A stretch of DNA of 64,000 nt. It comes from an uncultured Hymenobacter sp. GTDB taxonomy: Bacteria > Bacteroidota > Bacteroidia > Cytophagales > Hymenobacteraceae. The stretch is taken from NCBI GenBank assembly GCA_913776615.1, contig CAJYPK010000050.1, positions 1 to 64,000 on the forward strand, in the 5' to 3' direction. Below, one piece after another: positions 53,896-61,964 of this stretch (its first letter is position 1; every line of letters starts with the position of its first letter). The notes beneath the pieces were generated by a model. It worked only from the letters and a program-made list of their open reading frames with translations, did not search any database and was not told the origin of the DNA. The position numbers and the translations under genes were made by a program.

Positions 53896-54255
53896 ATGCC
53901 AACTGCCGCACATAAGCTGGGCCAGGCCGGCGAAGCTGCCGCCGCTGATTTTTACCGGCGAGCGGGCTACGAGATCCTGGCGCAGGGTTACCGTCACGGG
54001 CGGGCCGAGGTAGACCTGATCGTGCGCCAGGGTACCACACTGCTAGTTTTCGTTGAAGTCAAAACGCGTTCGGGCGGGCAGTACGGCTCACCCGAAACGT
54101 TTGTCTCGGCCCGCAAAAAAGAGCTTTTCCGTTTGGCAGCTACCCACTTACAGGAAGAATTGGACTGGCGCGGCGACATTCGCTTCGACATCTTGGCTCT
54201 CACGCCCTTGCACAGCGGCTTCCGCCTGGAAGCATTTGAAGACGCTTTTTATTGA
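53896..54255 (+). CDS. YraN-family nuclease-like protein
   Basis: A 119-aa protein of the YraN/UPF0102 family. The restriction-endonuclease-like core is visible: LGQAGEAAAADFYRRAGYEIL, then AEVDLIV and VFVEVKTR (E/D-ExK type). Substrate and role are not established; relatives are often linked to DNA uptake or repair by similarity. It stands alone on the plus strand and is convergent with the lipoprotein gene at 54271. Confidence 0.9.
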   Translation: MPTAAHKLGQAGEAAAADFYRRAGYEILAQGYRHGRAEVDLIVRQGTTLLVFVEVKTRSGGQYGSPETFVSARKKELFRLAATHLQEELDWRGDIRFDILALTPLHSGFRLEAFEDAFY

Positions 54256-54270
54256 GCCCGCGCGGCGCGG

Positions 54271-55407
54271 CTACGGAACAGTGGTGCCAGCGGCAGGGGT
54301 ACCAGTAGCAGGCGTGCTGCCGGGTGGCGTCGTTGACACGGGTGGCGGCTTGGCAGCGGGATGGTAGCCAGGCCGGCGGTCCTGGGGCTTGCGCACGGGC
54401 GGGCGGGATGGCGTAGTCCCGTGGTTGCCGGGCCGCCGCGGGTCGTTCACGGGCGCGGCATCGGGGTCGGCTTGGCCACGCTTATCGATGTTTTTCTCCT
54501 TATCATAAATAAGCGAGCCGCCCCGGCTGTACTCACGGATGAGTTCAGGCTCTTCTACCTCGGGCTCGTAGCCGCTCTCCCCGTACTGAAATACGTAGCG
54601 CGGATACTTTTTATAATCTCCGAAGTTGGTCCACTCCCCTACCCGGCGGCCGTTCTCGAAGTGGCCGGTCCACTCGCGGCGGCCGTCGTTGCGAAACTTG
54701 GCGTAGTCACCTTCCAGCTTACCATTGACGTAGGGCACTACCTCGCGCAGCATGGTTTGGCCGGCGTCGTAGTAGCTGATATTGGCGTCGCGCGGGAAGC
54801 CCATTTCGTAATGGGTCTTGGTCAGCAGCGTGCCCTTCAGGTCAAACGTTTCCCACCGTAGATGCCGGGTACCATTGGCGAAGTAGCCCGTTTCGAGTAC
54901 CTGGTTGTTGCGCATCCGCTTGTACGGGCCGTGCAATACCTTATCGGTGGAAGCGTCGAGCTCGCCGGTGGCCTTGAATATCTTGTGCTTGCGCGGGCTG
55001 TAATAATAAACCGCCGGCGCCATAGGGTCGGGCTGATGAAACGTTTTCAGATAATAAAATATCTCGATAGTCTGATTACGTCCCTTCGGTCCTGATTTTA
55101 CATATGCCTTCTTGATGCGCTCACCCAAGAAGATTTTCTTCTTGATAGGTTTCTTACGCTGCGCGGCTTTCTCCTCATCTTTAGCTGCTTTTTCCTCGGC
55201 TTTGGTAAGCACCGCTTTACGCCCAGCAACGCTGAGCTTGGGCGCGCCCTTGCGGCCGGTAGTAGTGAGCGTATCGCCGGGCACGGCTACGGTAGCGGGT
55301 ATCAGGTCGCCGGACCGCGAGTTGAACGACACTGTTTTACGGGCGCAGCCTCCCGCCCACAGGGCCAGCAGCCCCACTACTTGCCAACGAGAACGAAGCA
55401 ACACCAT
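54271..55407 (-). CDS. MORN-repeat-like lipoprotein
   Basis: A 378-aa predicted lipoprotein started at ATG 55405-55407, with lipobox AGGC (Cys21). A Lys-rich segment follows (about 75-105). Residues about 140-290 hold YwqK/MORN-type repeats (HGPYKRM, ETGYFANGTRHLRWETFD, KLEGDYAKFRNDGRREWTGHF). The C-terminal 90 residues are Pro/Gly/Thr-rich and disordered. MORN-like repeats of this type are common in Bacteroidota with no settled function. A TACATTTG box lies at 55442-55449 (minus), 35 bases upstream of the start. Confidence 0.85.
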   Translation of the reverse strand: MVLLRSRWQVVGLLALWAGGCARKTVSFNSRSGDLIPATVAVPGDTLTTTGRKGAPKLSVAGRKAVLTKAEEKAAKDEEKAAQRKKPIKKKIFLGERIKKAYVKSGPKGRNQTIEIFYYLKTFHQPDPMAPAVYYYSPRKHKIFKATGELDASTDKVLHGPYKRMRNNQVLETGYFANGTRHLRWETFDLKGTLLTKTHYEMGFPRDANISYYDAGQTMLREVVPYVNGKLEGDYAKFRNDGRREWTGHFENGRRVGEWTNFGDYKKYPRYVFQYGESGYEPEVEEPELIREYSRGGSLIYDKEKNIDKRGQADPDAAPVNDPRRPGNHGTTPSRPPVRKPQDRRPGYHPAAKPPPVSTTPPGSTPATGTPAAGTTVP

Positions 55408-55470
55408 GAAAACGCGGACATAATTGTTCGGCAGCCCAACGCAAATGTATCCGGTTTTGGTGCCAGCCAG

Positions 55471-55497
55471 GCGGTAAGATGGTGAAATGGTGAGTAG
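55471..55497. repeat. single copy of the GGTAAGATGGTGA repeat
   Basis: This stretch (units GGTAAGATGG and TGAAATGGTGAGTAG) matches the units of the element at 18713-18886; 13 bases are identical (55473-55485 and 18761-18773). It lies between the cyanophycinase-like gene and the lipoprotein gene. No inverse arm is apparent here. Confidence 0.6.
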
Positions 55498-55539
55498 CAA
55501 GCAGTCTTTTCTGGAATCACTTTCCCGCCAGTACTCGCC

Positions 55540-56328
55540 TCATCGCGCACTAGCTCTACTGAAAGTCAAGGTATCGCCCGCTACTAGTATACTCACGCTA
55601 AAACCTTGGCCACTAACAGGCTTACCAGTCGGCCGGTCGGCGTACGTGTTGGCCGTGAGGCCGCTACCATCTACGACCAGTACTACTTCGTCACCAAATA
55701 CTTCGGGATCCTGACCGGGCTGGAAGATGACACCCGTTTCTTCGCTCAGGCCCAGACCCAGCAGTTGCGGGTGAGCGAGTACGGCGTGCAACAACCGAGG
55801 GTAGCGGGCGCGCTCCACAAAGTGCTGATCGATGAGCAAATGAGGTAGGATGCCCAATCCTGGGATAACCTCGATACCGCCAGCCAGCAGGCTGCGCCAG
55901 CCCCGGCCCGCCACCAACATCTGGCCGCCCAGCGCTGAAGCGCCGGCGCTGGTACCCGCCAAGATGAAGCCTGGCTCGGCCTGGCAGCGCTCGTGCAGGA
56001 TGCGCAAAAACTCGGTACCCAGCAGCTGCTCGGTCAGGCGCTCTTGGTCGCCGCCGGTCAGGAAGACGAGGGCAGCGGCACGCAGGCGGGCCAGCGTGCC
56101 GGGGTCGTCGGCGGGGTGCTCTTCATCGACCTGCAAATGACCTACGTGGGGGCAACCCAGCTTATGCAGCGCACGGGCGTAGGCGGCGTGGGTGCGGGCC
56201 GGTTCGTGAACGGTGGCGGTAGTAAGAATCTCAATAGACGCGGTGCGGGCAGGCAGCAGCCCGGCCAGCAGCGCTAGCGTAGGGTCGTCGTAACCGCCAC
56301 CCAGCACCACAAGGGTGCCCTGGGGCAT
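55540..56328 (-). CDS. cyanophycinase-like S51-family peptidase
   Basis: A 262-aa protein of the cyanophycinase branch of serine peptidase family S51. I use ATG 56326-56328, directly before GTLVVLGGGYDD, the usual start; an ATG at 56466 would add 46 residues of unclear nature. The nucleophile is S127 in AGTSAGASALGG, and FLTGGDQERL is the conserved preceding loop. Cyanophycinases cleave Asp-Arg dipeptides, but no cyanophycin synthetase is near, so the substrate is open. Confidence 0.87.
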   Translation of the reverse strand: MPQGTLVVLGGGYDDPTLALLAGLLPARTASIEILTTATVHEPARTHAAYARALHKLGCPHVGHLQVDEEHPADDPGTLARLRAAALVFLTGGDQERLTEQLLGTEFLRILHERCQAEPGFILAGTSAGASALGGQMLVAGRGWRSLLAGGIEVIPGLGILPHLLIDQHFVERARYPRLLHAVLAHPQLLGLGLSEETGVIFQPGQDPEVFGDEVVLVVDGSGLTANTYADRPTGKPVSGQGFSVSILVAGDTLTFSRASAR

Positions 56329-56524
56329 GGCCGCGGCGTGGGGCGAGGAAGGGGCAGGAGTCAAAACGGCAAACGATGGCGAATACGGTAGCAAGTACGC
56401 CAAAAATGCCGCCGGGGCTACCAACCTAGGCGCGGCGTAGGCGTAATTTTGCTCCGTCACCCCCATCTGCCTAGCGAAACAACCACTTTTACTGAAGCCC
56501 TTACCAGGCTTTTCCGTTCTGCCT

Positions 56525-57907
56525 ATGACTGCGCCCGAAACTGTGAACCACATCACGACATTGATTCAGGAGGGCGAGTTTTTCAAGCTAAAGAAACTCC
56601 TGCGCGGCTTGCCGGCTAGCGAACTGGTCGAACTAATTGAAAATGAGAGCGAGCGCGAGCAGCTCATTATTTTCCGGCTGCTGCCCCTAGAGTTGGCCAC
56701 GGCCGTGTTTGAGTACCTCGACCTGGAGGTGCAGCGCCACTTTCTCGAAAATCTGGCCCAGGACAAGATTACTGACATCCTCAACGAGATGTCGCCCGAC
56801 GACCGCACGGCCCTGCTGGAGTTTCTGCCCGCCAACTTCGTGGCCGAGCTAGTACAAAACCTCTCCGAGCCCGAGCGTCGCGTTACGCTGCAATTACTGG
56901 GTTACCCCGAGTATTCGGTGGGCCGCCTGATGACGCCCGACTACATCGCCATCCGCGAAAACTGGACCGTGCAGCAGGTGCTCGACTTCGTCCGCCAGCA
57001 CGGCGGGCAGTCTGAAACACTCAACATGCTATACGTCACCGACGTACGCGGCAAATTAATTGACGACATCCGCATCCGTGAGTTTCTGTTAGCCTCGCCC
57101 ACCACCCGCGTGCGCGACCTCATGGACCACCGCTTCGTATCGCTCAGTGCCGGGCAAGACCAGGAGGAGGCCATCGATGTGTTTCGGCGCAACGACCGGG
57201 TCGCCCTGCCCGTGGTAAGCCCCGACCAGGGCATCCTGCTGGGCATCGTCACGCTCGACGACATCCTGAGCATCCGCGAGGAAGAGGACACCGAGGATAT
57301 CCAGAAATTTGGGGGTTCCGAGGCGCTCGACGAACCGTACATGACTACCCCGCTGCTGAAGCTGGTGCAGAAGCGGGCGGGCTGGCTGGTCATCCTGTTT
57401 TTGGGCGAGCTACTCACGGCCTCAGCCATGCAGTTCTTTGAGGGCGAGCTGCAAAAGGCCATCGTGCTGGTACAGTTCATTCCCCTCATTATCAGCTCGG
57501 GCGGTAATTCGGGCTCGCAGGCTACCTCGCTTATCATCCGGGCAATGGCACTGGGCGAATTCACGCTGAGTGAGTGGTGGCGGGTGCTGCAGCGCGAGTT
57601 GCTGGGTGGCGTCATGCTGGGTGTAATCCTGGGCTTGGTGGGCTTCAGCCGCATTGCCATCTGGCAGAGTATCACGCCTATCTATGGCCCGCACTGGCTA
57701 CTGGTGGCCCTCACGGTGGGCGTGGCCCTGGTAGGCATCGTGCTGTGGGGCAGCATCGCGGGCTCCATGCTCCCGCTGATTCTGCGGCGGCTGGGGCTGG
57801 ACCCGGCTACTTCTTCAGCCCCTTTCGTGGCTACGCTCGTGGACGTAACGGGATTGATTATCTACTTCACCGTAGCATTGGTAATGCTACGGGGCACGTT
57901 GCTCTAA
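56525..57907 (+). CDS. mgtE: magnesium transporter MgtE
   Basis: A 460-aa Mg2+ channel/transporter of normal length. It has a cytoplasmic N domain (about 10-130; LPASELVELIE, SPDDRTALLEFLP), two CBS domains (about 135-265) that sense Mg2+, a connecting helix, and five transmembrane helices from about 285 (PLIISSGGNSGSQATSLIIRA is the pore motif region). A TAATTTTG box 75 bases upstream (56444-56451) may be the -7 element but has no TTG partner. Confidence 0.96.
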   Translation: MTAPETVNHITTLIQEGEFFKLKKLLRGLPASELVELIENESEREQLIIFRLLPLELATAVFEYLDLEVQRHFLENLAQDKITDILNEMSPDDRTALLEFLPANFVAELVQNLSEPERRVTLQLLGYPEYSVGRLMTPDYIAIRENWTVQQVLDFVRQHGGQSETLNMLYVTDVRGKLIDDIRIREFLLASPTTRVRDLMDHRFVSLSAGQDQEEAIDVFRRNDRVALPVVSPDQGILLGIVTLDDILSIREEEDTEDIQKFGGSEALDEPYMTTPLLKLVQKRAGWLVILFLGELLTASAMQFFEGELQKAIVLVQFIPLIISSGGNSGSQATSLIIRAMALGEFTLSEWWRVLQRELLGGVMLGVILGLVGFSRIAIWQSITPIYGPHWLLVALTVGVALVGIVLWGSIAGSMLPLILRRLGLDPATSSAPFVATLVDVTGLIIYFTVALVMLRGTLL

Positions 57908-57944
57908 CGGGAGAGTTAGCAAGTATAAATACCTGTTCTAAAAA

Positions 57945-58000
57945 CCACGTAGAAATACGCTAAGCTTAATGGCTGCGCAATGGTCTCTTTGCAGCGCTAA
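57945..58000. repeat. CCACGTAGAAATACG dispersed repeat, copy 1
   Basis: It begins CCACGTAGAAATACG, continues to a TCTCTTTGCAGCGCTAAT segment, and lies about 40 bases after the mgtE stop. A related copy with the same two ends is at 61258-61344, also just after a stop codon. Boundaries are approximate. Confidence 0.6.
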
Positions 58001-58031
58001 TGCACAGCTTTTGTTGGTAGAAGGCTATTGA

Positions 58032-58063
58032 AAAAGCCCCTGTGCATGTGTACAGGGGCTTTT
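58032..58063 (+). terminator. terminator of mgtE
   Basis: A perfect 12-bp stem AAAAGCCCCTGT/ACAGGGGCTTTT with an 8-base loop, ending in T's. It lies about 125 bases after the mgtE stop, beyond the repeat at 57945-58000. Confidence 0.88.
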
Positions 58064-58132
58064 ATAGTTATCTAGCGCCCCCGGTAGTCCCTCAACTATT
58101 GACTAGCTCAGTTTTGAGGCACTATATTCTCT

Positions 58133-59044
58133 ATGCAAACCGCTCTTTCACACCTTAATCTTCTTTGCTTCATGTCTACCCCCACTCCCCCCGCTGGTAT
58201 TATCTACCAGTCAGAATTTGATACTTATTCCAATGATTGGCTGAGTATCGTCACGGATGAGAGCCGAGCGAATGAGCTCAGAGACTGTTTTCGCTATCCC
58301 GGGATAAAAGCGCAGAACATCAATTTTGTGCGGTTTTCGACATTACAGATTGCGCAGCTCGTATCGACGGTAGGCGCCAGCAATATCAAAGCTCGCTTCC
58401 TGGTTGTACGGGACAACAACAAGGATGTGTATCCTACTGGTTATCCACACTTTGCCCTTGCCTTGTTTGCCACCGACAATCTGAATGGGCGACTCTCCGC
58501 TTACTATATTTCCCACTTTTACTGGCAACCCCAGGACAGTCCGGAGTTCACGCAAGATGAGTATTGGCATGAGGATTCTTCCACGGCAGCCCCGGTGGAA
58601 TTTACGCCTGGCCAATTACCTGATGCCTTGGCTACCTACTGGCAGCAAAACTGGTCGCCCCCCGGCGACGATCCCAATGCTACTCAAGCCATGTTTGATA
58701 GCACTTACGGCTATCTGCGTGGCTACACATTTGGATTGGACGATTTCATAATGCCGTTAACATCTATACCTCTCGGCAAGACAATCAAAACAGCCAGTCC
58801 TATTCGTATTAATTTTGGACTACATCAGTACTACCCTGCTACTCCTGGTGTGCAGGAATTACACAGTACGTTTGGATTGATGGTCAGCTATGTGGCTCCT
58901 CACAAGCACAAGCGCAAATACAAGGGTAGCGAAGAGCATCTCCCTGATGATAACCACGGTGGTTTCAATGAACACGTTGGTGATCCAATTGATGATACGG
59001 ATGTATTCTACGATCTGGCTCATCCTTGCCCACCTACCTGCTAA
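58133..59044 (+). CDS. unrecognised protein upstream of a two-component set
   Basis: A 303-aa protein starting at ATG 58133; a second ATG at 58172 (MSTPTPPAG) is equally plausible. I recognise no family. It has no signal peptide if the second ATG is used and no membrane helix. It is rich in aromatic, Asp and Pro residues, with a His/Lys-rich stretch (PHKHKRKYKGSEEH, about 255-268) and a C-terminus ending CPPTC. The gene is clearly AT-richer than its neighbours. It is 45 bases upstream of the seven-helix protein and may be in one operon with that gene, the kinase and the regulator. Confidence 0.75.
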   Translation: MQTALSHLNLLCFMSTPTPPAGIIYQSEFDTYSNDWLSIVTDESRANELRDCFRYPGIKAQNINFVRFSTLQIAQLVSTVGASNIKARFLVVRDNNKDVYPTGYPHFALALFATDNLNGRLSAYYISHFYWQPQDSPEFTQDEYWHEDSSTAAPVEFTPGQLPDALATYWQQNWSPPGDDPNATQAMFDSTYGYLRGYTFGLDDFIMPLTSIPLGKTIKTASPIRINFGLHQYYPATPGVQELHSTFGLMVSYVAPHKHKRKYKGSEEHLPDDNHGGFNEHVGDPIDDTDVFYDLAHPCPPTC

Positions 59045-59089
59045 GATAATTTTAAGTTCATTCTGGTCCTCTAGACGCTTCGGCAAGTA

Positions 59090-59755
59090 GTGAATCATTT
59101 ACTCCTACTTCTTACTATTCAGCAAGCACTCCCTTATATAGCACAGGGAGTGCTTGTTGTGGCAGCTATTGTGAGTGCTATAAGATATAAATTTTTACCT
59201 TCAAATTTAAAATACTTAGTTTGGTTAGTAGGATTCGCAGTAATAACCGAGGTTATCGAGCATTTATTGTGGTTGAATCATAAACCGAATCTCTTCATCG
59301 GACCTCTCTTTGCTGCCGGAGAATTTTGGTTTCTTTCGCTGGCATATGACAAAACGTTAGACTCATCTTCCTTTTCGCGGGCGCGCCCGTGGCTGGCAGG
59401 CAGCTTTATTGCTTACTGTTTGGCAGACAGCTTACTGGAGCCAGCCATTGCTCACTTTAAGCCAGCCCTGCAACTAATAGAAAGCATGTTAGTTCTTGGG
59501 CTAATTGGCTTGTATTTTCGCAAGCTGCTCAATGATCTGCGCGTAACCAGGCTTGACTTAGAGCCTATGTTTTGGGTATCTACTGGATTAGTAATCTACC
59601 ATCTAGGGAATGTGCAGATTTATTTGTTCAGTAATTTTTTACTTAAAAATTACTCTAGCCAGCTTAACCTCAATATCTGGGCAATTCATGCCTTGTTATT
59701 GGTTATCCTGTACAGTTGCTACTGCGTAGCCCTATGGATTCACCCCCAGAATTAG
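59090..59755 (+). CDS. seven-helix membrane protein, likely sensor partner of the next kinase
   Basis: A 221-aa membrane protein. The start is GTG at 59090; no ATG gives the full first helix. Seven hydrophobic helices are visible (about 3-29, 38-60, 66-86, 98-116, 125-146, 158-184, 192-216) with almost no soluble part. The end overlaps the kinase start by 22 bases, which suggests translational coupling. 7TM sensor domains are commonly fused to histidine kinases; here the parts would be separate proteins. That interpretation is inference from overlap and topology. Confidence 0.8.
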   Translation: MNHLLLLLTIQQALPYIAQGVLVVAAIVSAIRYKFLPSNLKYLVWLVGFAVITEVIEHLLWLNHKPNLFIGPLFAAGEFWFLSLAYDKTLDSSSFSRARPWLAGSFIAYCLADSLLEPAIAHFKPALQLIESMLVLGLIGLYFRKLLNDLRVTRLDLEPMFWVSTGLVIYHLGNVQIYLFSNFLLKNYSSQLNLNIWAIHALLLVILYSCYCVALWIHPQN

Positions 59756-60546
59756 CGTTCAGCCAACTGCTGATAAGTGGTATTAGCTTCATGCTATTAT
59801 CAGGCTCGGCTTTAGTGTTATTCATAGTTATATACCAAAAAAGACTACTTCAGCAACAGTTATTGTTACGCGCCACGGAGGCTGAGTATCAGCAACAGCT
59901 ATTGTCAGCCGTCATCGAAGCCCAGGAGCACGAGCGCGAGCGCATCGGCCGCGACCTGCACGACGGCATCGGCTCCACGCTAGCTACGGCCAAGTTGCTC
60001 ATGGGCCGGTTCGAACACCTCCGTACCAACGAGGAAACCACCAACCTGACCTACATGGTCAAGGAGATTCTAGGAAATGCCGTGCACGATGTGCGGGGCC
60101 TATCGCACAGCCTCTACCCGGCTGTGCTCGACCGCTTTGGGCTGGCCGAGGCGTTGCAGCACCTGGCCGACGTAAGCGACGAGGCCAGCACGCTCAGCGT
60201 GTCGCTTACCATTGATTATCCCCGCCCGCTGGTGCTAGCCCAGGAACTGGCGCTCTACCGCATTTGCCAGGAGTTAATTCACAATGCCCAGAAGCACGCA
60301 GCGGGTGCCACCACGCTGCAAGTGCGGCTGCAACAACGCGCGGCGGGCTTAGTGCTAGCCGTGGAAGATGATGGCTGCGGCTTCGACGCCGCCGCGCTTG
60401 AGCACCAGCGGCCCGCCTCGGGCGGGGCCGGGCTGCGCAGCATTGAGGTGCGCGTGCAAATGCTCCGCGCCCGCCTCAGCCAGCAGTCGGCACCCGGCGC
60501 GGGCACCTGCACGCTCATTGAGTTGGAAAACCCCGTCTTTGCTTGA
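59734..60546 (+). CDS. sensor histidine kinase (HisKA_3)
   Basis: A 270-aa kinase starting at ATG 59734. One transmembrane helix (about 10-32) is followed by a short coiled coil, a HisKA_3 domain with H76 (IGRDLHDGIGS) and an HATPase domain (about 160-268; ELIHNAQKHA, EDDGCGFD, GAGLRSIEVRV). It has no periplasmic sensor domain, so input likely comes from the overlapping seven-helix protein. It is 29 bases upstream of a LuxR-type regulator, its probable partner. Confidence 0.92.
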   Translation: MDSPPELAFSQLLISGISFMLLSGSALVLFIVIYQKRLLQQQLLLRATEAEYQQQLLSAVIEAQEHERERIGRDLHDGIGSTLATAKLLMGRFEHLRTNEETTNLTYMVKEILGNAVHDVRGLSHSLYPAVLDRFGLAEALQHLADVSDEASTLSVSLTIDYPRPLVLAQELALYRICQELIHNAQKHAAGATTLQVRLQQRAAGLVLAVEDDGCGFDAAALEHQRPASGGAGLRSIEVRVQMLRARLSQQSAPGAGTCTLIELENPVFA

Positions 60547-60575
60547 TTCTCTCCCACCCTATCCCGTCACTTGCT

Positions 60576-61241
60576 ATGCCAACGCCCACTACCCCCGTCC
60601 ACATTGCGCTGCTCGACGACCACCCGCTTTTTCGGCAAGGGATGCGCTATATTTTACAAGACCTGCCTTACGTAGGGTCGGTATCGGAGGCTTCCGAGCT
60701 ACCCGAGTTACAAGCCATCTGCCGCCAAAGCTTGCCCGACGTCCTGCTGCTCGACCTGCAGATGCCCAATATCGACGGCCCCGAGGCGGCGCGCCTGCTA
60801 CTGCAAGAATTTCCCAGCCTCAAAATCATCGTTCTCTCGATGTTTTCGGCCGACAAGTACATCACGCAGATGATGAAGGCTGGTGCCCGCAGCTACTTGC
60901 CCAAGGACGTGGATCAGGATCAACTGCGGCAAACTATTGAAGAAGTTATCACTTCGGGCTTCCACTTTACTCCTCGCATTTCGCGGGCGCTCGTGCGGGG
61001 CGTGCAGCACCCCGAACGCACCCCCACCCCCAAAATGCCCGACCTCGTGCAGCTCACCACCCGGGAGCACGAGGTGCTACGGCTGATCTGCCAGGGGCGC
61101 ACGGCCGCCGATATTGCCGAGCAGCTTTTCATCAGCCGCCGCACCGTCGAAGGTCATCGCCAAAAGCTGCTTGAAAAAACCAGCGCCCCCAATTCGGCAG
61201 GCTTAGTAGTGTATGCTGCCCGGCACGGTCTCATCGATTAG
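60576..61241 (+). CDS. NarL/LuxR-family response regulator
   Basis: A 221-aa response regulator starting at ATG 60576. The receiver domain has D14-D15 (LLDDHPLF), phosphoacceptor D60 (VLLLDLQMPN), S88 and K110 (SYLPKDVD). The C-terminal LuxR helix-turn-helix is at about 155-215 (LTTREHEVLRLICQGRTAADIAEQLFISRRTVEGHR). It is the last gene of the set begun by the seven-helix protein. Targets unknown. Confidence 0.93.
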   Translation: MPTPTTPVHIALLDDHPLFRQGMRYILQDLPYVGSVSEASELPELQAICRQSLPDVLLLDLQMPNIDGPEAARLLLQEFPSLKIIVLSMFSADKYITQMMKAGARSYLPKDVDQDQLRQTIEEVITSGFHFTPRISRALVRGVQHPERTPTPKMPDLVQLTTREHEVLRLICQGRTAADIAEQLFISRRTVEGHRQKLLEKTSAPNSAGLVVYAARHGLID

Positions 61242-61257
61242 CCCCTGCGGGGAAATT

Positions 61258-61344
61258 GCCACGTAGAAATACGTGCTACGCAAAAGCACGTATTTCTACG
61301 CTGAGAGACCAGTGCGGCTCAGTTGTTTCTTTGTAGCGGTAATT
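61258..61344. repeat. CCACGTAGAAATACG dispersed repeat, copy 2, with 16-bp hairpin
   Basis: A perfect 16-bp inverted repeat (61262-61277 with 61285-61300; CGTAGAAATACGTGCT and its inverse, 7-base loop) is followed by GAGAGACC and TTTCTTTGTAGCGGTAAT. The ends match copy 1 at 57945-58000. It lies 16 bases after the response-regulator stop and may also act as its transcript end. The remaining gap to 61519 shows no gene. Confidence 0.65.
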
Positions 61345-61519
61345 TGAAAGTCTCTATATGCGTGGCTGACGCTCAATTACCATCGCCCTTTCTGAGCTAT
61401 GTCCTTTTTCACTCCTCTTCCCTGACTCAGCCCGCCCACTCAACGGCGGCTAGCCAGCGACCTGGATTACCGAGTCCGCGATACTGATAATTTTCGGCGG
61501 CGGAATGCGTTACGGTCGA

Positions 61520-61924
61520 CTAATCTAAGCGGCGGCGATTGGCCTTTTTTTCGCCTTGTAGCCTTTTGCCTTCTAAGCGCTTACGCACTGCGCCGGCGCT
61601 GGGGCGGGTAGCTCGGCGTGGCTTGGGACGGCGCAGGCTTTTTTGCAGCAGCTCGTAGAAGCGGGTGAGCGCAATTTCCTTATTGCGCAACTGGCTACGG
61701 TCGTCTTGCGCCGTTACCAGCAGGTAGCCTTCGGCGGTGAGCTGCCCGGCCAGCTTTTCCAAAATCAACTGCTTTTGTAAGGAGGTAAGCACCTGCGACT
61801 CCTGCAAGAGCCAGCGTAGCTCCACCCGGCTTTCCACCTTATTCACGTTTTGCCCGCCCGGCCCGCTGGCCCGGCTGGTTTGAAACGTGATCTCGGGCAG
61901 AAAGGCAGCGGGGGGCGGTAGCAT
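61520..61924 (-). CDS. arfB: alternative ribosome-rescue factor ArfB (YaeJ-type peptidyl-tRNA hydrolase)
   Basis: A 134-aa protein with the release-factor GGQ motif at 23-25 (SGPGGQNVNKVESRVELRW) and a long basic C-terminal tail (about 98-134, rich in Arg and Lys) that enters the mRNA channel of stalled ribosomes. Length and layout fit ArfB, not the longer PrfA/PrfB. It releases nascent peptides from ribosomes stalled without a stop codon. It lies 40 bases after the fabH-like gene on the same strand. Confidence 0.93.
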   Translation of the reverse strand: MLPPPAAFLPEITFQTSRASGPGGQNVNKVESRVELRWLLQESQVLTSLQKQLILEKLAGQLTAEGYLLVTAQDDRSQLRNKEIALTRFYELLQKSLRRPKPRRATRPSAGAVRKRLEGKRLQGEKKANRRRLD

Positions 61925-61964
61925 AGGGCGATAGCTGAGCAGTACTGAGGGTACACCGGTTTAG

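Noticed and set aside
53896..54255. YraN as a sign of a mobile restriction system
   Set aside because: It is a widespread chromosomal family; no methylase or mobile gene is near.
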